Shown here piece by piece: positions 1 through 10,424 of a stretch of 64,000 bases of DNA (within the stretch, counting starts at the first letter, position 1; the number at the start of each line of letters is the position of its first letter). Position numbers and translations under genes: made by a program. The notes below the pieces were generated by a model. It was not told the origin of the DNA. It searched no databases and saw only the letters and a program-made list of their open reading frames with translations. Source of the DNA: Dactylorhiza incarnata (taxonomy: Eukaryota; Streptophyta; Magnoliopsida; Asparagales; Orchidaceae); assembly GCA_033032865.1 (NCBI GenBank), contig JAWHQI010000228.1:4192501-4256500 (forward strand), read 5' to 3'.

Positions 1-97
1 TTTGCCACGGCAGTTCGTCGCAAAAAGTCTTTTGCCATGGTTTTGGACTTTTAGCCACGACAATTTACCCTGGCTAAAAGTCAATTTTCTTGTAGTG
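1..97. mobile_element. CACTA (En/Spm) transposon terminus
   Basis: The sequence ends at 85-97 with TTTTCTTGTAGTG, the complement of the canonical plant CACTA terminal inverted repeat CACTACAAGAAAA. Upstream lie short sub-terminal repeats in both orientations (gccacgg, gccatgg, agccacgac, tggctaaaag at 4-80), which are the usual transposase-binding type repeats of this superfamily. Only the end of the element is in the window; no transposase is visible and the other end lies to the left. The 3-bp target duplication would be aat (98-100) but cannot be checked. Confidence 0.85.
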
Positions 98-784
98 AAT
101 GGCCATTCCCGGCCACCTAGAGGGGGGAATTTGAGGAGTTTTCACTTGGCCGAAAATGGCCATTAATGGAAATTCATGGCAATTAGGAGTTACACTCTTC
201 CCCCTCCCCAATTAACCCATATAACTCCTTCAGTGGATGGAGAGGAGGAGTTTTCCCACCTTACTTAAAGAATTCGAGCCCCCAAGATAGGAGATTGCAA
301 AGGTGCCAAAGCATCAAGGTCGGCCATGGACAACAGGAAATCGGAAAGGAGTCACCCCTCCACACAGGTCCGATCCGCCTCTTTTCCCTTAGTGCTAGAT
401 CTTATCGTAATTTGGGGCTTGATCCGAGCTCAATTGGGCTCGGATCGTGCTTCCGAAAGGGCTCGTTTCGAGCTCTCTTTCCCCTCCTATAAAACCTGAT
501 TCCGACCACCTCCGACCGGCCAACCACCCCCTATCGCCAGACACCACCTCAACGGAGGTGGTGGTGGCATTGGCTGGCCGGGAAGTGGCTCAGGTGGCCG
601 GGAAATCATCCCGCAAAGAAGCCCAGGATGGGTTGTCGCGCGCCGTCTGTCAAACGGGGACGATGAGTAAGAACCGTCGGATTTGCCGTGATCAGTTATT
701 CGCAGATTTACATGATTATGTTATATGTTATAATGTTATTTCATGATTATGTTGTATTCTTATTTAATTAATTCGTCGATCTGA
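98..784. other. Unclassified TE-like DNA, possible LTR promoter segment
   Basis: No protein domain is recognisable. A TATA-like box (TATAAAAC, 488-495) follows a GC-balanced stretch, and an AT-rich segment (690-770) leads into a CG-rich repeat array. The order TATA box, leader, TTCGTCGAA array resembles the LTR of element F1 further right, so this may be part of an old gypsy LTR. The short open frames here (295-492, 447-746) have no recognisable content. Confidence 0.35.
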
Positions 785-1255
785 GTAGAAGAGATTCACC
801 GAACTAATAGTTGAGTTTGTCGAACGGAACCCGGAGTTCATCGAACGGAATTAAGTCACCGAACTAATAGTTGAGTTCGTCGAACAGAACCCGACGTTCG
901 TCGAACGGAATTAAGTCACCGAACTAATAGTTGAGTTCGTCGAAAGGAATTCATTTGTCGAACACCCTCTGGAGTTCGTCAAACTGATAGTTGAGTTCGA
1001 CGAACTGAGCACGGAGTTCGTCGAACGGAGATGATTCGCCGAACTAAATTAATTCATCGAACTGGATTAGTTCGTCGAACGAAGATCGGATTTTATCGAT
1101 TGCACTAAAGCACGGCGTTCGTCGAACGCAGAGCAGAGTTCATCGAACACAGGTCGGATTTCTTTGAGCGCACTGAAGGACGGCGTTCGTCGAACGCAGA
1201 GCAGAGTTTGTCGAACGCAGGTCGGATTTCATCGAACGCCGAGACTTGTTCCAAC
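785..1255. repeat. TTCGTCGAA-type degenerate tandem array
   Basis: About 16 copies of TTCGTCGAAC and one-base variants (TTTGTCGAAC, TTCATCGAAC, TTCGACGAAC) occur in 470 bp. Part of the array has an exact 60-bp period: the segment starting ttaagtcaccgaac at 851 recurs at 911. The core is a 9-base near-palindrome with two CG sites. The same core is found in LTRs of several unrelated elements in this window. Confidence 0.8.
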
Positions 1256-2820
1256 ACATTTTGTCATACTCCCTGCAGTATTTCATTTTAATTATTAAAA
1301 ATACTAGAACCCCTCAAATGAAAAAGTGCCCAACATGAAAGTTGTAGCCCTTGGAGTTTAGTTTATTTTAAAATTAATTTCACCCCAAAAGGAGTTCTGT
1401 AGCTCCATGTAGGTCCATTTTAGTGGGAATGGTCCCTAGTGTAGGACAACCACCATTTCTTGAATAACTTTTGATTAGGTTATGGGATTGACTTGAAAAT
1501 TGAAACATAGGCTATTTACACCTACCCACACATCATACCCAAAGATGAAAATTTTAGGAGAACCTTTTTCAAAGGTTTTTGTAATAATTTCATGAATTAA
1601 ACAATAATTAATTATTGGGTCAAATGTCCTCCAATGCCCTCCAAATTTTTGTGGGTACTTCTTAGGGTTAACACATGACCCTAGTAAAACTCTCAGCCCA
1701 ATTGGGACTAATTTGGTTGGGTAATTTGTCAACCCAAGTTAGGTCAAATTGGGTCAAAGTTAGGGCATGGTGTTTATCTTGGGGTATGGTGGTCAGAACT
1801 CATCACCATGAGTTGAAACCTTGGCCACTGGTTTAGGATCACCTAAAACACCTCCATGAGTGCTTTGTGAAGGACATGTGGTCTAAAGATATAGAATGGC
1901 CATGTAACCTAGGAGATATGTTCATGGGATGTATTTATGCCCTAGGGAATTTAGAGTTTATGAGATGAGAGTCTGCTCGGAGAGTTAAGGGTAGAGTTGT
2001 GCTCGGGATTGACGGAAGATCGTCTTTCCCTTAGCCTGTCATAAAATGCTTAGGGATAATTCAAGAGAAATGACAAGAAGGGTATTCTTATGGGTAGCTA
2101 CCAATAACATTAAGTTTCTTGAGAAAGGGAGCTTTGGGGTGTCATCCCAGTATAGCTCATAGTACCGTAGCGAGCCCCTTACAGGGTAATCCTCGGGAAG
2201 TCCAAGACTAACCATAAACTGTTGGAGTAATATGTTGTACAAGATTAACTCAACAATACACACACCCACACCCCGTGGTTACAGGAGGTTAGTTGGTTTG
2301 GTTTTACGAGCGGTAGGCTTGGTGGTTGAAGCAGCAGACTAGTTAGTCCAGTGAGCTTGTGGCTCAGTAATGTTTGTTGTGTCGGGAGGATTAGATGGTG
2401 AGTTTATGGCTCGGGATATAGTAGAACATGTTTGCATGTGCATGAAGGTGGTGGTATTCGGTATTGGATGGTCGTTCACACCGACGTCAATACGTTGACT
2501 GGGCAAGTGTGGAATTTGCACTTAGCCATAAAAGTCTGGTGGTCCAGCCAGTAAGAGAACGCATATGCTCCGCGGTTTTGCATTGAGGAATACGATAGGT
2601 TGAGGTTAGGTAGTGTGAATACCAACCTAGAGGTGGGCGAGGCCCAACCCACCGCTTCTGTTTGCCACTACGGGAGTATCCTGGGAGTCTTGCTAGCTCC
2701 AAAAAGGTGGAACTATAGGTCTGTGCGCATGGAGTTAAAGTGTGTGAGTTGCACTTGTATGAACATAGCATAAACTACATAACTCTGCATGTCATGGCAT
2801 AAACATTGCATACCCCTACC
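1256..2820. other. Noncoding, AT-rich, probable decayed LTR retrotransposon
   Basis: No conserved coding frame is seen. Phrases such as gaaagttgtagccc (1338-1351) are typical of long gypsy LTRs and their leaders, but I find no paired LTR, primer site or target duplication, so the assignment is tentative. The open frames at 1475-1732, 2039-2269, 2339-2521 and 2487-2771 look like chance frames. Confidence 0.35.
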
Positions 2821-2861
2821 CCTATCGTATAAGTCGGTTGTGGGACTTCTTATACGATAGG
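2821..2861. repeat. Perfect 13-bp stem hairpin
   Basis: The arms CCTATCGTATAAG (2821-2833) and CTTATACGATAGG (2849-2861) are exact reverse complements. Inside, GTC/GAC can extend the stem past a small bulge, leaving the loop GGTTGTGG. It is much stronger than expected by chance in this AT-rich context. The surrounding DNA is unclassified. Confidence 0.7.
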
Positions 2862-3859
2862 CCCTGCTAAACGACCTCTTGGTCTATAGATTTGTATGGG
2901 CATTCCTATAAATCAACGGTTACGTTTCCTTACTTTTCTATTACATACATGTCTTTACTTACTGCACCTTACTTATTCTTTACCTGCTCTTACTATGCTC
3001 TTTTACTGCTTCAATTATATATATATATATACATGTGTAGTGTAGAAACATTCCCTGTACCCCGGTCACCTACTATTGTTTACACCCCTTGTTGTCCTCT
3101 GCTTCATCCTTCCCGCACGATGCCTAGGAGTCACCGCGGGAGGGCTGGGGGATTGGCTTAGTCTTTTTGACTAACGGTCGGTGGACCTTATCATTTTAGG
3201 AGACCACGGAGACGGAGCAGCACCAGAGGCCGGTGCAGATGGAGGCGGGGCAGTCTAGCACAGGAGCTCCAGTGTCGGGATCTGTGAGTATTACTACTAG
3301 TTGATTTGCTTCCGCGAGTGTTTATGTAGTGGCGACCTTCCCGAATGAGGGTGCCACCGCAAAACGGCGGTTCTAGGTATAAGACCCCGGGTTTGAAAAA
3401 GAAAAAAAAATAGGGTCTTACATGCCCCATCTTGGACGAGTGGAGAAGAATGGATAGAGTTTGGCACCTGCCCTTGACGGCATGGAATTCCAAAGATTAC
3501 TCTACCCCCTTTATCTACCCTAAAGTCTCTTCTCCGGTTGTTCCCGAAGAAGCATCGCGGAGCTCCCGAAGGGGTGCCTATTGGCCGAGAGAACCTGTCA
3601 TTCTTTAAAACAATCTTGATATAGAATCCACTTGCCACCTCTGAGTGCGAGGCTACGGGTAATGGAAAACCCCGGTCTTTCTCAAGTTTGTTTTGCTTCG
3701 ATCTTCAATGAACCCATCAGACTTTTCTCACTGACTCCCGTGATCTACCTTGGGTGATGGACGAGTCTAAAAATTGGTTCTAACTTGTCAATTCTTCTGC
3801 ATCAAGATAAGGTCGCTCGACAAATATGGGGGTTGTACACTATACAATGAATAGTCGTA
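2862..3859. other. Unclassified noncoding DNA with LTR-border-like motif
   Basis: No domain is recognisable. The stretch holds a short TA dinucleotide run (3016-3031). At 3380-3422 an inverted pair TAAGACCC...GGGTCTTA brackets a purine-rich stretch and ends in TTACA, which read on the minus strand looks like a gypsy LTR start (TGTAAGACCC). No matching second LTR was found. An ATG-led frame at 3119 is short and Arg-rich and is not called. Confidence 0.3.
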
Positions 3860-4410
3860 ATTTCGAGTTCATTTAGTGGTTGGTGGATAACGGATTGCAG
3901 TGGAAATGAGGGATTTATCTTCAAATGACACCTATATTTCTAACATCCTTAACTTTTGATCTGGTTGTCCGATTTTTGCCCATTACACCTTTTTGGAATA
4001 AGAAGGGAGCCCTGCATCTAATGGAGCACAACTTTTACCCCTTCTAGTTTGTGTTGTGGTTGATATACAGCGGGTTGCAGTGGTAATGCGGGATTCAGCT
4101 CCAAATGACAACAAAACTTCTAACAACCAACACCTTTTGATGCAATTGTCTGGTTTTTTCCTACAATACCTTTTTGGAATGATCTCGGAGCCCAACATCC
4201 AATGGGGAATAGGATATACCCATTCGAGCTTGTGTAGTGGTCGATGGATAGCGGATTGTAGTGGAAATGCGAGATTTAGCTCTAAGCGACAATCAAATTT
4301 CAAACAACCATAACTTTTAATCTGGTTGTCCAATTTCTGCCCACAACACCTTTTTGAAATTAGCTCAGAGCCCTACATCAAATAAAGAACAAGTTTTACC
4401 CATTCTGTTT
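3860..4410. repeat. Three ~180-bp tandem repeats
   Basis: The segment beginning agtggttg/tgtggttg/agtggtcg recurs at 3875, 4055 and 4236, periods of 180 and 181 bp. Each unit carries the landmarks ggatagcggattgcagtggaa-like, aacttttgatctggttgtcc-like and cacctttttggaat in the same order, with perhaps 20-25% divergence by eye. The monomer length is in the range common for plant satellites, but with three copies it may simply be an internal repeat of an old element. Confidence 0.8.
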
Positions 4411-4488
4411 ACCAAGAAGGCCACTACCTAATGTATCCACTCCCTCAGATCGGGCAACTTGACGAACCTAGACTTCTGACTCTTCCGT

Positions 4489-4503
4489 TGATGATTTGAT
4501 TAC
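4489..4503 (+). mobile_element. Start of gypsy element C 5' LTR (cut by copia A)
   Basis: The first bases, TGATGATTTG, align with the start of the same-family LTR on the minus strand at 26726 (TGCGGGGATTATG). The LTR continues at 13942 after removal of copia A and one TSD copy. The exact left border is inferred and could be off by several bases; its own TSD cannot be tested. Confidence 0.5.
4499..4503. repeat. TSD of copia A, left copy (attac)
   Basis: The five bases attac lie directly before the TGTTGG start of the LTR and are repeated exactly at 13937-13941, directly after the LTR end. This fixes both ends of copia A. Confidence 0.95.
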
Positions 4504-4767
4504 TGTTGGGAATATTGCCCTCAATATTCCCTTGATTTGAAGAGGCATCACTCACAATGCTGAGGACATATTGTATTTGATACATTCTAGTTTGTCTCAA
4601 GTAGTGTACAGGGAGATGATATTCCATACAATGGAATAGATTCAAAGGTGTGCTGTTTAAATCAGCTGAGAAGGCCTCACTGTATCAGCTGAACCGTTGA
4701 GACAAGACCAGGAGCTGCTGAGAAGTCATCTGGGCAAGCTTAGCTGAAGATAGAAGAAACTTGGCAT

Positions 4768-5145
4768 GTTCGTCGAACGCAGAATGAAGTTCGTCGAACG
4801 CAGAATGGAGTTTGTCGAACGCAGAATGGAGTTCGTCTAACAAAGAAGGTTGTTCGTCGAACGCAGAGACATGACAGAAGCAAATGATGAGACATGTCAA
4901 GTTCGTCGAATATAGAATAGAGTTCGTTGAATGAAGAATGTTATTCGTGGAATGAAGAGTCAGAACAGAGGCAAATGCTGAGACTTGGCAAGTTCATCGA
5001 ACGCAGAATGCAGTTCGTCGAACGCAGAGACGGGACAGAAGGAACCGCTGAGACTTGGCGTGTTCGTTGAACGAAGAATGGAGTTCGTCAAATGTAGTTT
5101 GACGAGTTTGTCGAACGCAGATAGCTCTTCGTCGAACGTAGGATC
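4768..5145. repeat. 21-bp TTCGTCGAA tandem array in copia A U3
   Basis: The unit is agttcgtcgaacgcagaatgg-like (21 bp), repeated exactly at first and then interleaved with longer spacers containing gagacaggacagaagcaa-like text. Because 21 is a multiple of 3, antisense frames read as heptapeptide repeats around the residues FDEL; these are not genes. The array lies 190-560 bp upstream of the TATA box. Confidence 0.9.
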
Positions 5146-5329
5146 TTCTCTACAGATCGATAGAATCCGCTGAGAAGAGGAAGCCTTCTCAGCCCAACCG
5201 CTGAGAAAGTTCAAACGTGACATGGCGTGTTCTACGGATGGCGCAAGCTGCAGAAAAGCATTGTGGGGTCCACCAATCACTCCCATGTCTGTCAGAAGAT
5301 CGATTAAGAGCCGTTGATGGTCGGGGATG

Positions 5330-5337
5330 TATAAAAG
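5330..5337 (+). promoter_or_regulatory. TATA box of copia A 5' LTR
   Basis: TATAAAAG lies downstream of the motif array and upstream of a pyrimidine/purine-mixed leader, the expected U3/R position. In the 3' LTR the same place reads TATAAAG (13076-13082). Confidence 0.6.
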
Positions 5338-5635
5338 AAGAAGTTAGGGCACTTTGGAAAAGTGTTGGTCGAGTGCTAAAACAAATTTACTATTCCATTG
5401 ACGGTCAGAGCTCTCGTCTTTCTCCTCCTGCTCACTGAACAAATCAGAGAGAAAAAGAAAGCTCCTCTACAACAAGGAGCAAGGTGATCTTCCATCCTTC
5501 AACTGAAGAGGAAGATCAGTTTGTAGCTGCCATCAACATCTCCAGCTATAAGATAGCACAAGCTGTGCAGGAACTACAGAAGACTTCTACTCTCTGCTGT
5601 CTGCTGTAGTAAGCTTCAAATACTCTTTTCTATAG

Positions 5636-5935
5636 GGCTATTGCATGAGATTGTAGGGCTTATTGGCCTGAGTTTGTAGGGCTGAAGGCCTGAGCTTGTA
5701 GGGATGTTTAGCCTGAGTTGTAGGGCATTATTGCCTGAGCTGTAGGAGGAGGATTCCTCTGAGGTAGGATCTGTGTGATCTGAGGTAGGGCTGCTTAGGT
5801 CTGAGATTGTTGGACCTGCTATGGTCTGAGTTGTAGGATCAGTGGCTGATCTAAGGTAGGGCTGTTGTGCCTGAGGTAGGGTTTGGGATAACCCGAGAGA
5901 TCCTGAGGGTTCTGTGTTGTAAGCTATTTTAGCTG
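5636..5935 (+). repeat. Degenerate 'cctgag-ttgtaggg' repeats, copia A R/U5
   Basis: The phrase gcctgagtttgtagggc and variants recur roughly every 22-25 bp, drifting to 'ctgaggtaggatc' towards the right. The 3' LTR carries the same block at about 13395-13690. Copia B has an analogous G-rich block ('gcttgcgggc' type) in the same LTR position. Confidence 0.7.
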
Positions 5936-6180
5936 AGTTTGGAGGAGTTGGCCATGTCTAACACACTGTTAGAAGGGTGAAAGGGGAAATTGGACTACCC
6001 ATAGACACACTGTATTGGGGAACCACTATAAACACTTGTGTGTTTTCTGTGTGTGCTTGATTACTTGATTTAAATATCTTTAAGCATCTAAATCAAACAA
6101 GTAAAAATCAAAAGACCTATTCCCCCCCCCCCCCCCCCTCTCTAGGTGAATTAGTTCATATACTTATATAATATTTCAAG

Positions 6181-6192
6181 TGGTATCGGAGC
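6181..6192 (+). promoter_or_regulatory. Primer binding site of copia A
   Basis: TGGTATCGGAGC begins two bases after the LTR end. It matches the TGGTATCAGAGC complement of initiator-methionine tRNA with one A-to-G change, so this is the likely minus-strand primer site. Confidence 0.85.
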
Positions 6193-6259
6193 GAGGTTGG
6201 TCATAAAGGGCTTAACTGCCTGACCAGATCCTACATAGGTATTATTAAATCTGAATCCA

Positions 6260-7057
6260 ATGGCTTCAAATGGAGTTCAGAAGGAAATGGGTACAATGAA
6301 GCTCCCTATATGCAAAAAGGAAACCTTTGGCATCTGGAAACAAAGGGTTAGGCTGTTCATGGAAGCTTCAGACCCAAGAATCTTTATCACTGTTCAGGAA
6401 GGCCCCTTCATTATCACAAAGCCCTCCACCATTGATCCTACTAGGATGGTGGACAATCCTTACACTGAAATGACTAGAGATGAGATAGCATTGGCTACAA
6501 TGGATAAAAGGGCTCAAAATATCATTGTCAATGCTATTGATGATTCAACTTTCCAAAACTTGGTGCACTGTGATACTGCAAAGGAGATGTGGGATACACT
6601 GATTGTGTACATGGAAGGGACTGAGGAAGTGAGGAATGATAGGAAATCCCTTCTCAATCAGGAGTATGAAGCCTTTAGGCAACAAAATCAGGAATGCATA
6701 GCTGATTGCTATGAGAGATTTTTCAGGATAGTTAATGAGTTGAGGACCTATGAAAGGATCTTCACTCATTATGAGTTGAATGATAAATTCCTAAGATCTC
6801 TAACTAGAGACTGGGATACCAAAATCTGTGCCATCAGGGAAGTGGCAAAGCTGAGTGAAACTCCTCCTCACACTCTGTTTGGAAAGTTGCTCTCATATGA
6901 GATGCAACTATCTACTAGAAAGGAAGAGGACACCTCCTCCAGTCCTCATGATAGGGAGAAGTCTGTGGTCCTCAAGGCTGAAGTGTCCAAGAAGAGCAAG
7001 ACAAGAATTCCTACCCCTCCAAGAAGGGTTGCTGACTCAGACAATTCAGATCACTGA
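6260..7057 (+). pseudogene. gag: Copia A gag, N-terminal part
   Basis: The capsid half of Gag forms the retrotransposon particle. The 265-aa frame begins at the first ATG after the primer site and carries a UBN2-type copia Gag domain: KLPICKKETFGIWKQRVRLF near residues 14-33, PRIFITVQEGPFI at 38-50, a TAKEMWDTLIVYMEGTEEV stretch near 104-122 and an NDKFLRSLTRDWDTKI stretch near 174-189. It ends at a TGA that appears to derive from CGA, because the same frame continues past it with gag sequence that aligns to copia B (SRQFKKMMRR). The true product would be much longer. Confidence 0.85.
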
Positions 7058-7452
7058 TTATCTGAAAACCGCTCTTCTGATGAGGAATTTACTGCCTTTT
7101 CAAGGCAATTCAAAAAGATGATGAGAAGGAAGCAGTGGAGGAATAAGCCCTCCTCCTCACATCCTAGGAAGGATTCAAGCAGAGCAGACAGGCAGCACCC
7201 CAAAGGGGACAAGTATGACTCTAAACATGTTTAACATGGTTCAACTAATGTAATTTGTTATTGCTGCAGTAAGCCTGGACATGTCATTGCTGACTGTCTA
7301 GTCAAAACAAAGGATAATGGTGATAAGAAGCACCATCATCAAAAGGATAGGAAGGGTGAAAAATCCTTCCTAGCAAAGAAAGGAAAAAAACTGGAAGTGA
7401 ATCTGAGTCATCTTCCTCAGATTCAGATGATGAAGAAGAAGTCTACATTGGG
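7058..7452 (+). pseudogene. Copia A gag, first zinc knuckle region
   Basis: This is the continuation of gag with two in-frame stops (TGA at 7055, TAA near 7231, both explainable as C-to-T) and a probable frameshift in the A run near 7381-7390. A CCHC knuckle CX2CX4HX4C is intact at 7256-7297 (CYCCSKPGHVIADC). The knuckle binds genomic RNA in family members. Confidence 0.8.
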
Positions 7453-8799
7453 TTGTTTGCTGCTGAGGAAGATGGGGACTTTCCTGCAGCAAAGGTGGGC
7501 ATCAGGGCCACTCTATCACATTCATATAGTGATATGGAGGTGGATGAAGATGATGAAGAATACATTAGCCTAATGGCCCTAACTTCAGATGATGAAGACT
7601 GTCAGGACACACCTGACCAGGTACCAACTTCTTCCTCTCTCCCTAAGGATGAATCTGGCCCAGAATCTGGAGCACCTTCATCAATTGATGGAAGTGATTC
7701 AGAAGATGAAATGGATGTCAATCAATTGATTGAAAAGTATGATGCTCTAGTTATTACTCTGAAAGAGATCAAGAAGCTTGTCAAAAGCCAAGCCCTAGAG
7801 ATTGACTCACTTAAAAAGGCTGAAAGAAATAGTTCTGGGTCTTCTACTTTGGTGGCTCAGATGAGTAGAGAAATAAGCAAACTCAAGGGGACAACTATTG
7901 TCCATTTGATCTCTATTTCTCTAAAGAACAAGATCATCAAGGATCTTGAGGAGAAGCTTGTGAAAGAAAGAAGCCTAGTGGCTCAATTCTCCAAGCCTAA
8001 ATCTATGCTCCCTATTATTGACTCCTTCTCCTCTCAATCCAATAGGAGAGGACTAGGATTCAATAAAATGGAAGTAGGAGAAGGGAGTGGAGAAAAGAGC
8101 AGAGGTAAGGCTAAGCCTCAAACCACCTTTCAAAAGGTATTACTTCCTTCCAACGGGTATGACCATGAAAGCATGTATGGTCACTGGAAGAATGGAAGTA
8201 ACTATAGGAAGGAAAACAATCCTTCCCATAGTGGAAGAAAGGGAATGGGATTGAGTATCATGAAGGCTCCCCATGACGAAATTCAAATGGCCCAACCTGG
8301 ACCTTTTGTATTTGGTACCTCAGCCCCCTCATTCAAGAATCAGGGTGCCACCTCTTTCAAATCTATTTCAGCAAAGAAAATTGTTTTTGTGCAATCTATG
8401 GAGAAGACTTGTTGCTCAGTGTCAGATTCCATTAGATCTTGTATGGCTGCCAAGCCAAAGCAAGTTGATGCCATTTGGACAAAGAGCATCAATACAGCAC
8501 ATAGATTGACATTCAGTCAAATCATTGTTGAGAGAAACATGAAGACTGCAGCTGTCTCCCCTCCTGAACATAGGCACAGTAATGCTAATTTCTCAAGAAA
8601 TGTTCAGAAGAGGAGATATAATATTCATGAATGTTGGTACTGTGGTAAGGTGGGACACTTTGCCATAGATTGTTGGCACAATCCCAATGTGCCATGTGCA
8701 AAGATGAGCTTTCCTGCAAAAGCTGCAGCAGGGTTGAAGCCTTTTTATTCTAACAAAGACCTAGGACCCAAAATTTCTTGGGCTCCTAAGGGTAATTAA
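7453..8799 (+). pseudogene. Copia A gag C-terminal half (acidic, coiled coil, second knuckle)
   Basis: The 448-aa open frame has an acidic Ser-rich N-terminal third (residues 1-100), a heptad-like coiled-coil region (about 88-180, with LIEKYDALVITLKEIKKLV), a basic linker, and a second CCHC knuckle CWYCGKVGHFAIDC near residue 395. The C-terminus WAPKGN is shared with copia B (WVPKGN). Such a long Gag extension with a second knuckle is typical of SIRE-like elements. The ATG used here is internal; the frame is really a piece of the gag-pol frame broken upstream by a frameshift. Confidence 0.8.
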
Positions 8800-9270
8800 A
8801 TTCCTTCATGTAGGTTAGTTCAAATACCAGCCATGGGCAGATTTGGTATTTGGACAGTGGGTGCTCAAGACATATGACAGACACCAAGGGTTTACTGCAG
8901 GAATATAAAGCAGTGAAGAATGGACCCAAAGTCATCTTTGGGGGTTCAGAAAAGGGAGTCACTAGAGGTTATGGTATGATCACAAATGGCAGTCTCCATC
9001 ACTAAAGTGGCTTATGTTGAAGGGTTGCAACATAACCTTGTTAGCATAAGCCAACTGTGTGATCTTGGCTATGTCATTGAATTCCACAAGGATAAGTGCC
9101 TAATCAAAAAGTCTAATGTCTTGGAAACCATACTTTCAGGCACTAGGAGTGGAAATGTTTATTGTTTAGATTTTATTTGCAAATCATCTTCCTCTCCTGT
9201 GTGTCTTGTGGAAAATGAGAGCGAGTCTCTATGTGTTCAATGGCACTAGAGACTTGCCGACATCAACTAC
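8800..9270 (+). pseudogene. Copia A protease remnant and GAG-pre-integrase domain
   Basis: The protease catalytic neighbourhood is broken by stops and frame changes around 8840-8980. From 8986 the frame aligns well with copia B (VAYVEGLQHNLVSISQLCDL, HKDKCLIKK), the conserved end of the copia protease/GAG-pre-integrase region. A TAG at 9247 interrupts it just before the HHCC zinc-binding part. Confidence 0.75.
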
Positions 9271-9935
9271 AAGGCAATGCATAGACTATTCTCTAAAAAT
9301 TTGGTTAGAAATAGTCCTAATTTAAAATATGTTAAAAATGGCCCATGTCATGCTTGCCAAATGTGCAAGCAAACAAGGGCCACTTTTAAAAGTATTGGCT
9401 CCAAAGACACTAAGAGATGCCTTTATTTATTGCATATGGACTTTTTTGGTCCTATGCCAATTCAGTGCTTAGGAGGGAAGCTGTATACCTTAGTGATTGT
9501 TGATGATCACTCAAGATATACATGGGTATTTTTCCTTAAAAAGAAATCTGATACTCTAAATGTCTTTATAAGCCATGTCAAGGCCATTCAGAATGATTTG
9601 CAATGTTCTGTGGTCAGAACTAGGTTTGACCATGGCAAATAGTTTCAATCTGAAGCCATGATAAGGTTCTGTCAAGAACTAGGTATCATCCAAGAATTTT
9701 CCTCCCCAAGGACCCAACAACAAAATCTGGTGGCTGAGAGGAGGAATAGAACATTGATAGAAGCTGAGAGAACATTGCTTAGTACTCTTCACTCCCAGAA
9801 TATTTTTGGGCTGAAGCAGTCAATACTGCCTGTTATGTTCTCAATAGAGCTTCCATCAATAAATTTCATGGAATTACCCCCTATGAGATTCTGAAAGGCA
9901 AACAACCATCAATTTCATATTTTAGGATCTTTGGA
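9271..9935 (+). pseudogene. Copia A integrase core
   Basis: The HHCC end (CHACQMCKQTR) is followed by the DDE core: first Asp in HMDFFGP, VIVDDHSRYTWVFF, second Asp in TRFDHGK, and the Glu in LVAERRNRTLIEA. All three catalytic residues appear retained, but a TAG at 9640 and a frameshift near 9800-9895 break the enzyme. Integrase would join the cDNA to host DNA. Confidence 0.85.
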
Positions 9936-9998
9936 TCTAAATGCTACATTTTAAATAATGGAAAATCTCAAATAAACAAGTTTGTTGAAAAATGCTAC

Positions 9999-10424
9999 TT
10001 GGTGGTTCTTTTTGCCTATAACTCACAAAGTAGAGCTTATAGAGTATATAACAAGAAAACCCATGTTGTTGAAGAGTCCATGCATGTGGTGTTTGATGAG
10101 ACCAACCTAATTTATAAGGGCTGGTCCAGTTCTTCTGTTTTGACAAGAAATGAAAGGGCCATGGAAGAACTATCTATACAAGAACCTACTAGCAGCCGTA
10201 AAGCACATACTAATGCAGCAATTCCAGAAGAAGTAGAGGAGCAGGATGCTGAAGAAGATGCTGACCTAGTGGAAGAAATTCAGCATGTAGAGGAAAGACT
10301 GCCTATAGCTACAAGACATCTAAGGGATCATCCCTTGGAGCAGATTATTGGGAATATTCACCAAGGTGTGACAACAAGGAGCAGGGCTCACAATGAGGCC
10401 TTGTTCCTCAGTTTCCTGTCATAG
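9999..10424 (+). pseudogene. Copia A integrase C-terminal region and linker
   Basis: The 141-aa frame carries SRAYRVYNKKTHVVEESMHVVFDE, a conserved copia integrase C-terminal segment, then an acidic linker (EEVEEQDAEEDADLVEE) and HLRDHPLEQIIGNIHQGVTTRS, the conserved lead into the reverse transcriptase. It ends in TAG, in line with the copia B reading frame (LSFLSQIEPKKFEEA), so the stop is a C-to-T change. Confidence 0.8.

Larger units (their letters stand above)
4504..6178 (+). repeat. Copia A 5' LTR (1675 bp)
   Basis: It runs from TGTTGGGAATATTG to ATATTTCA and is collinear with 12292-13936. U3 contains the 21-bp TTCGTCGAA array (4768-5145), followed by a TATA box (5330-5337). The downstream R/U5 part carries degenerate 'cctgag-ttgtaggg' repeats (5636-5935). 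A run of 17 C (6122-6138) precedes the end. Differences from the 3' LTR are scattered base changes, mostly transitions, plus array copy number. Confidence 0.95.

Noticed and set aside
785..1255. TTCGTCGAA as heat-shock element
   Set aside because: Heat-shock elements need GAA/TTC blocks spaced by two bases; here TTC and GAA are separated by three (GTC) in every array, and longer alternating trimers are absent. A different factor is more likely.
4768..5145. CRISPR-like array of near-palindromic repeats
   Set aside because: Repeats have no unique spacers of constant length, lie inside the LTR of a plant retrotransposon and there are no cas genes.
4685..5286. Minus-strand frames with heptapeptide repeats around FDEL (also 12477-13032)
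   Set aside because: They are the antisense reading of the 21-bp LTR array; 21 is a multiple of three, so frames stay open by construction. No start context, domain or conservation of reading frame between the two LTRs.
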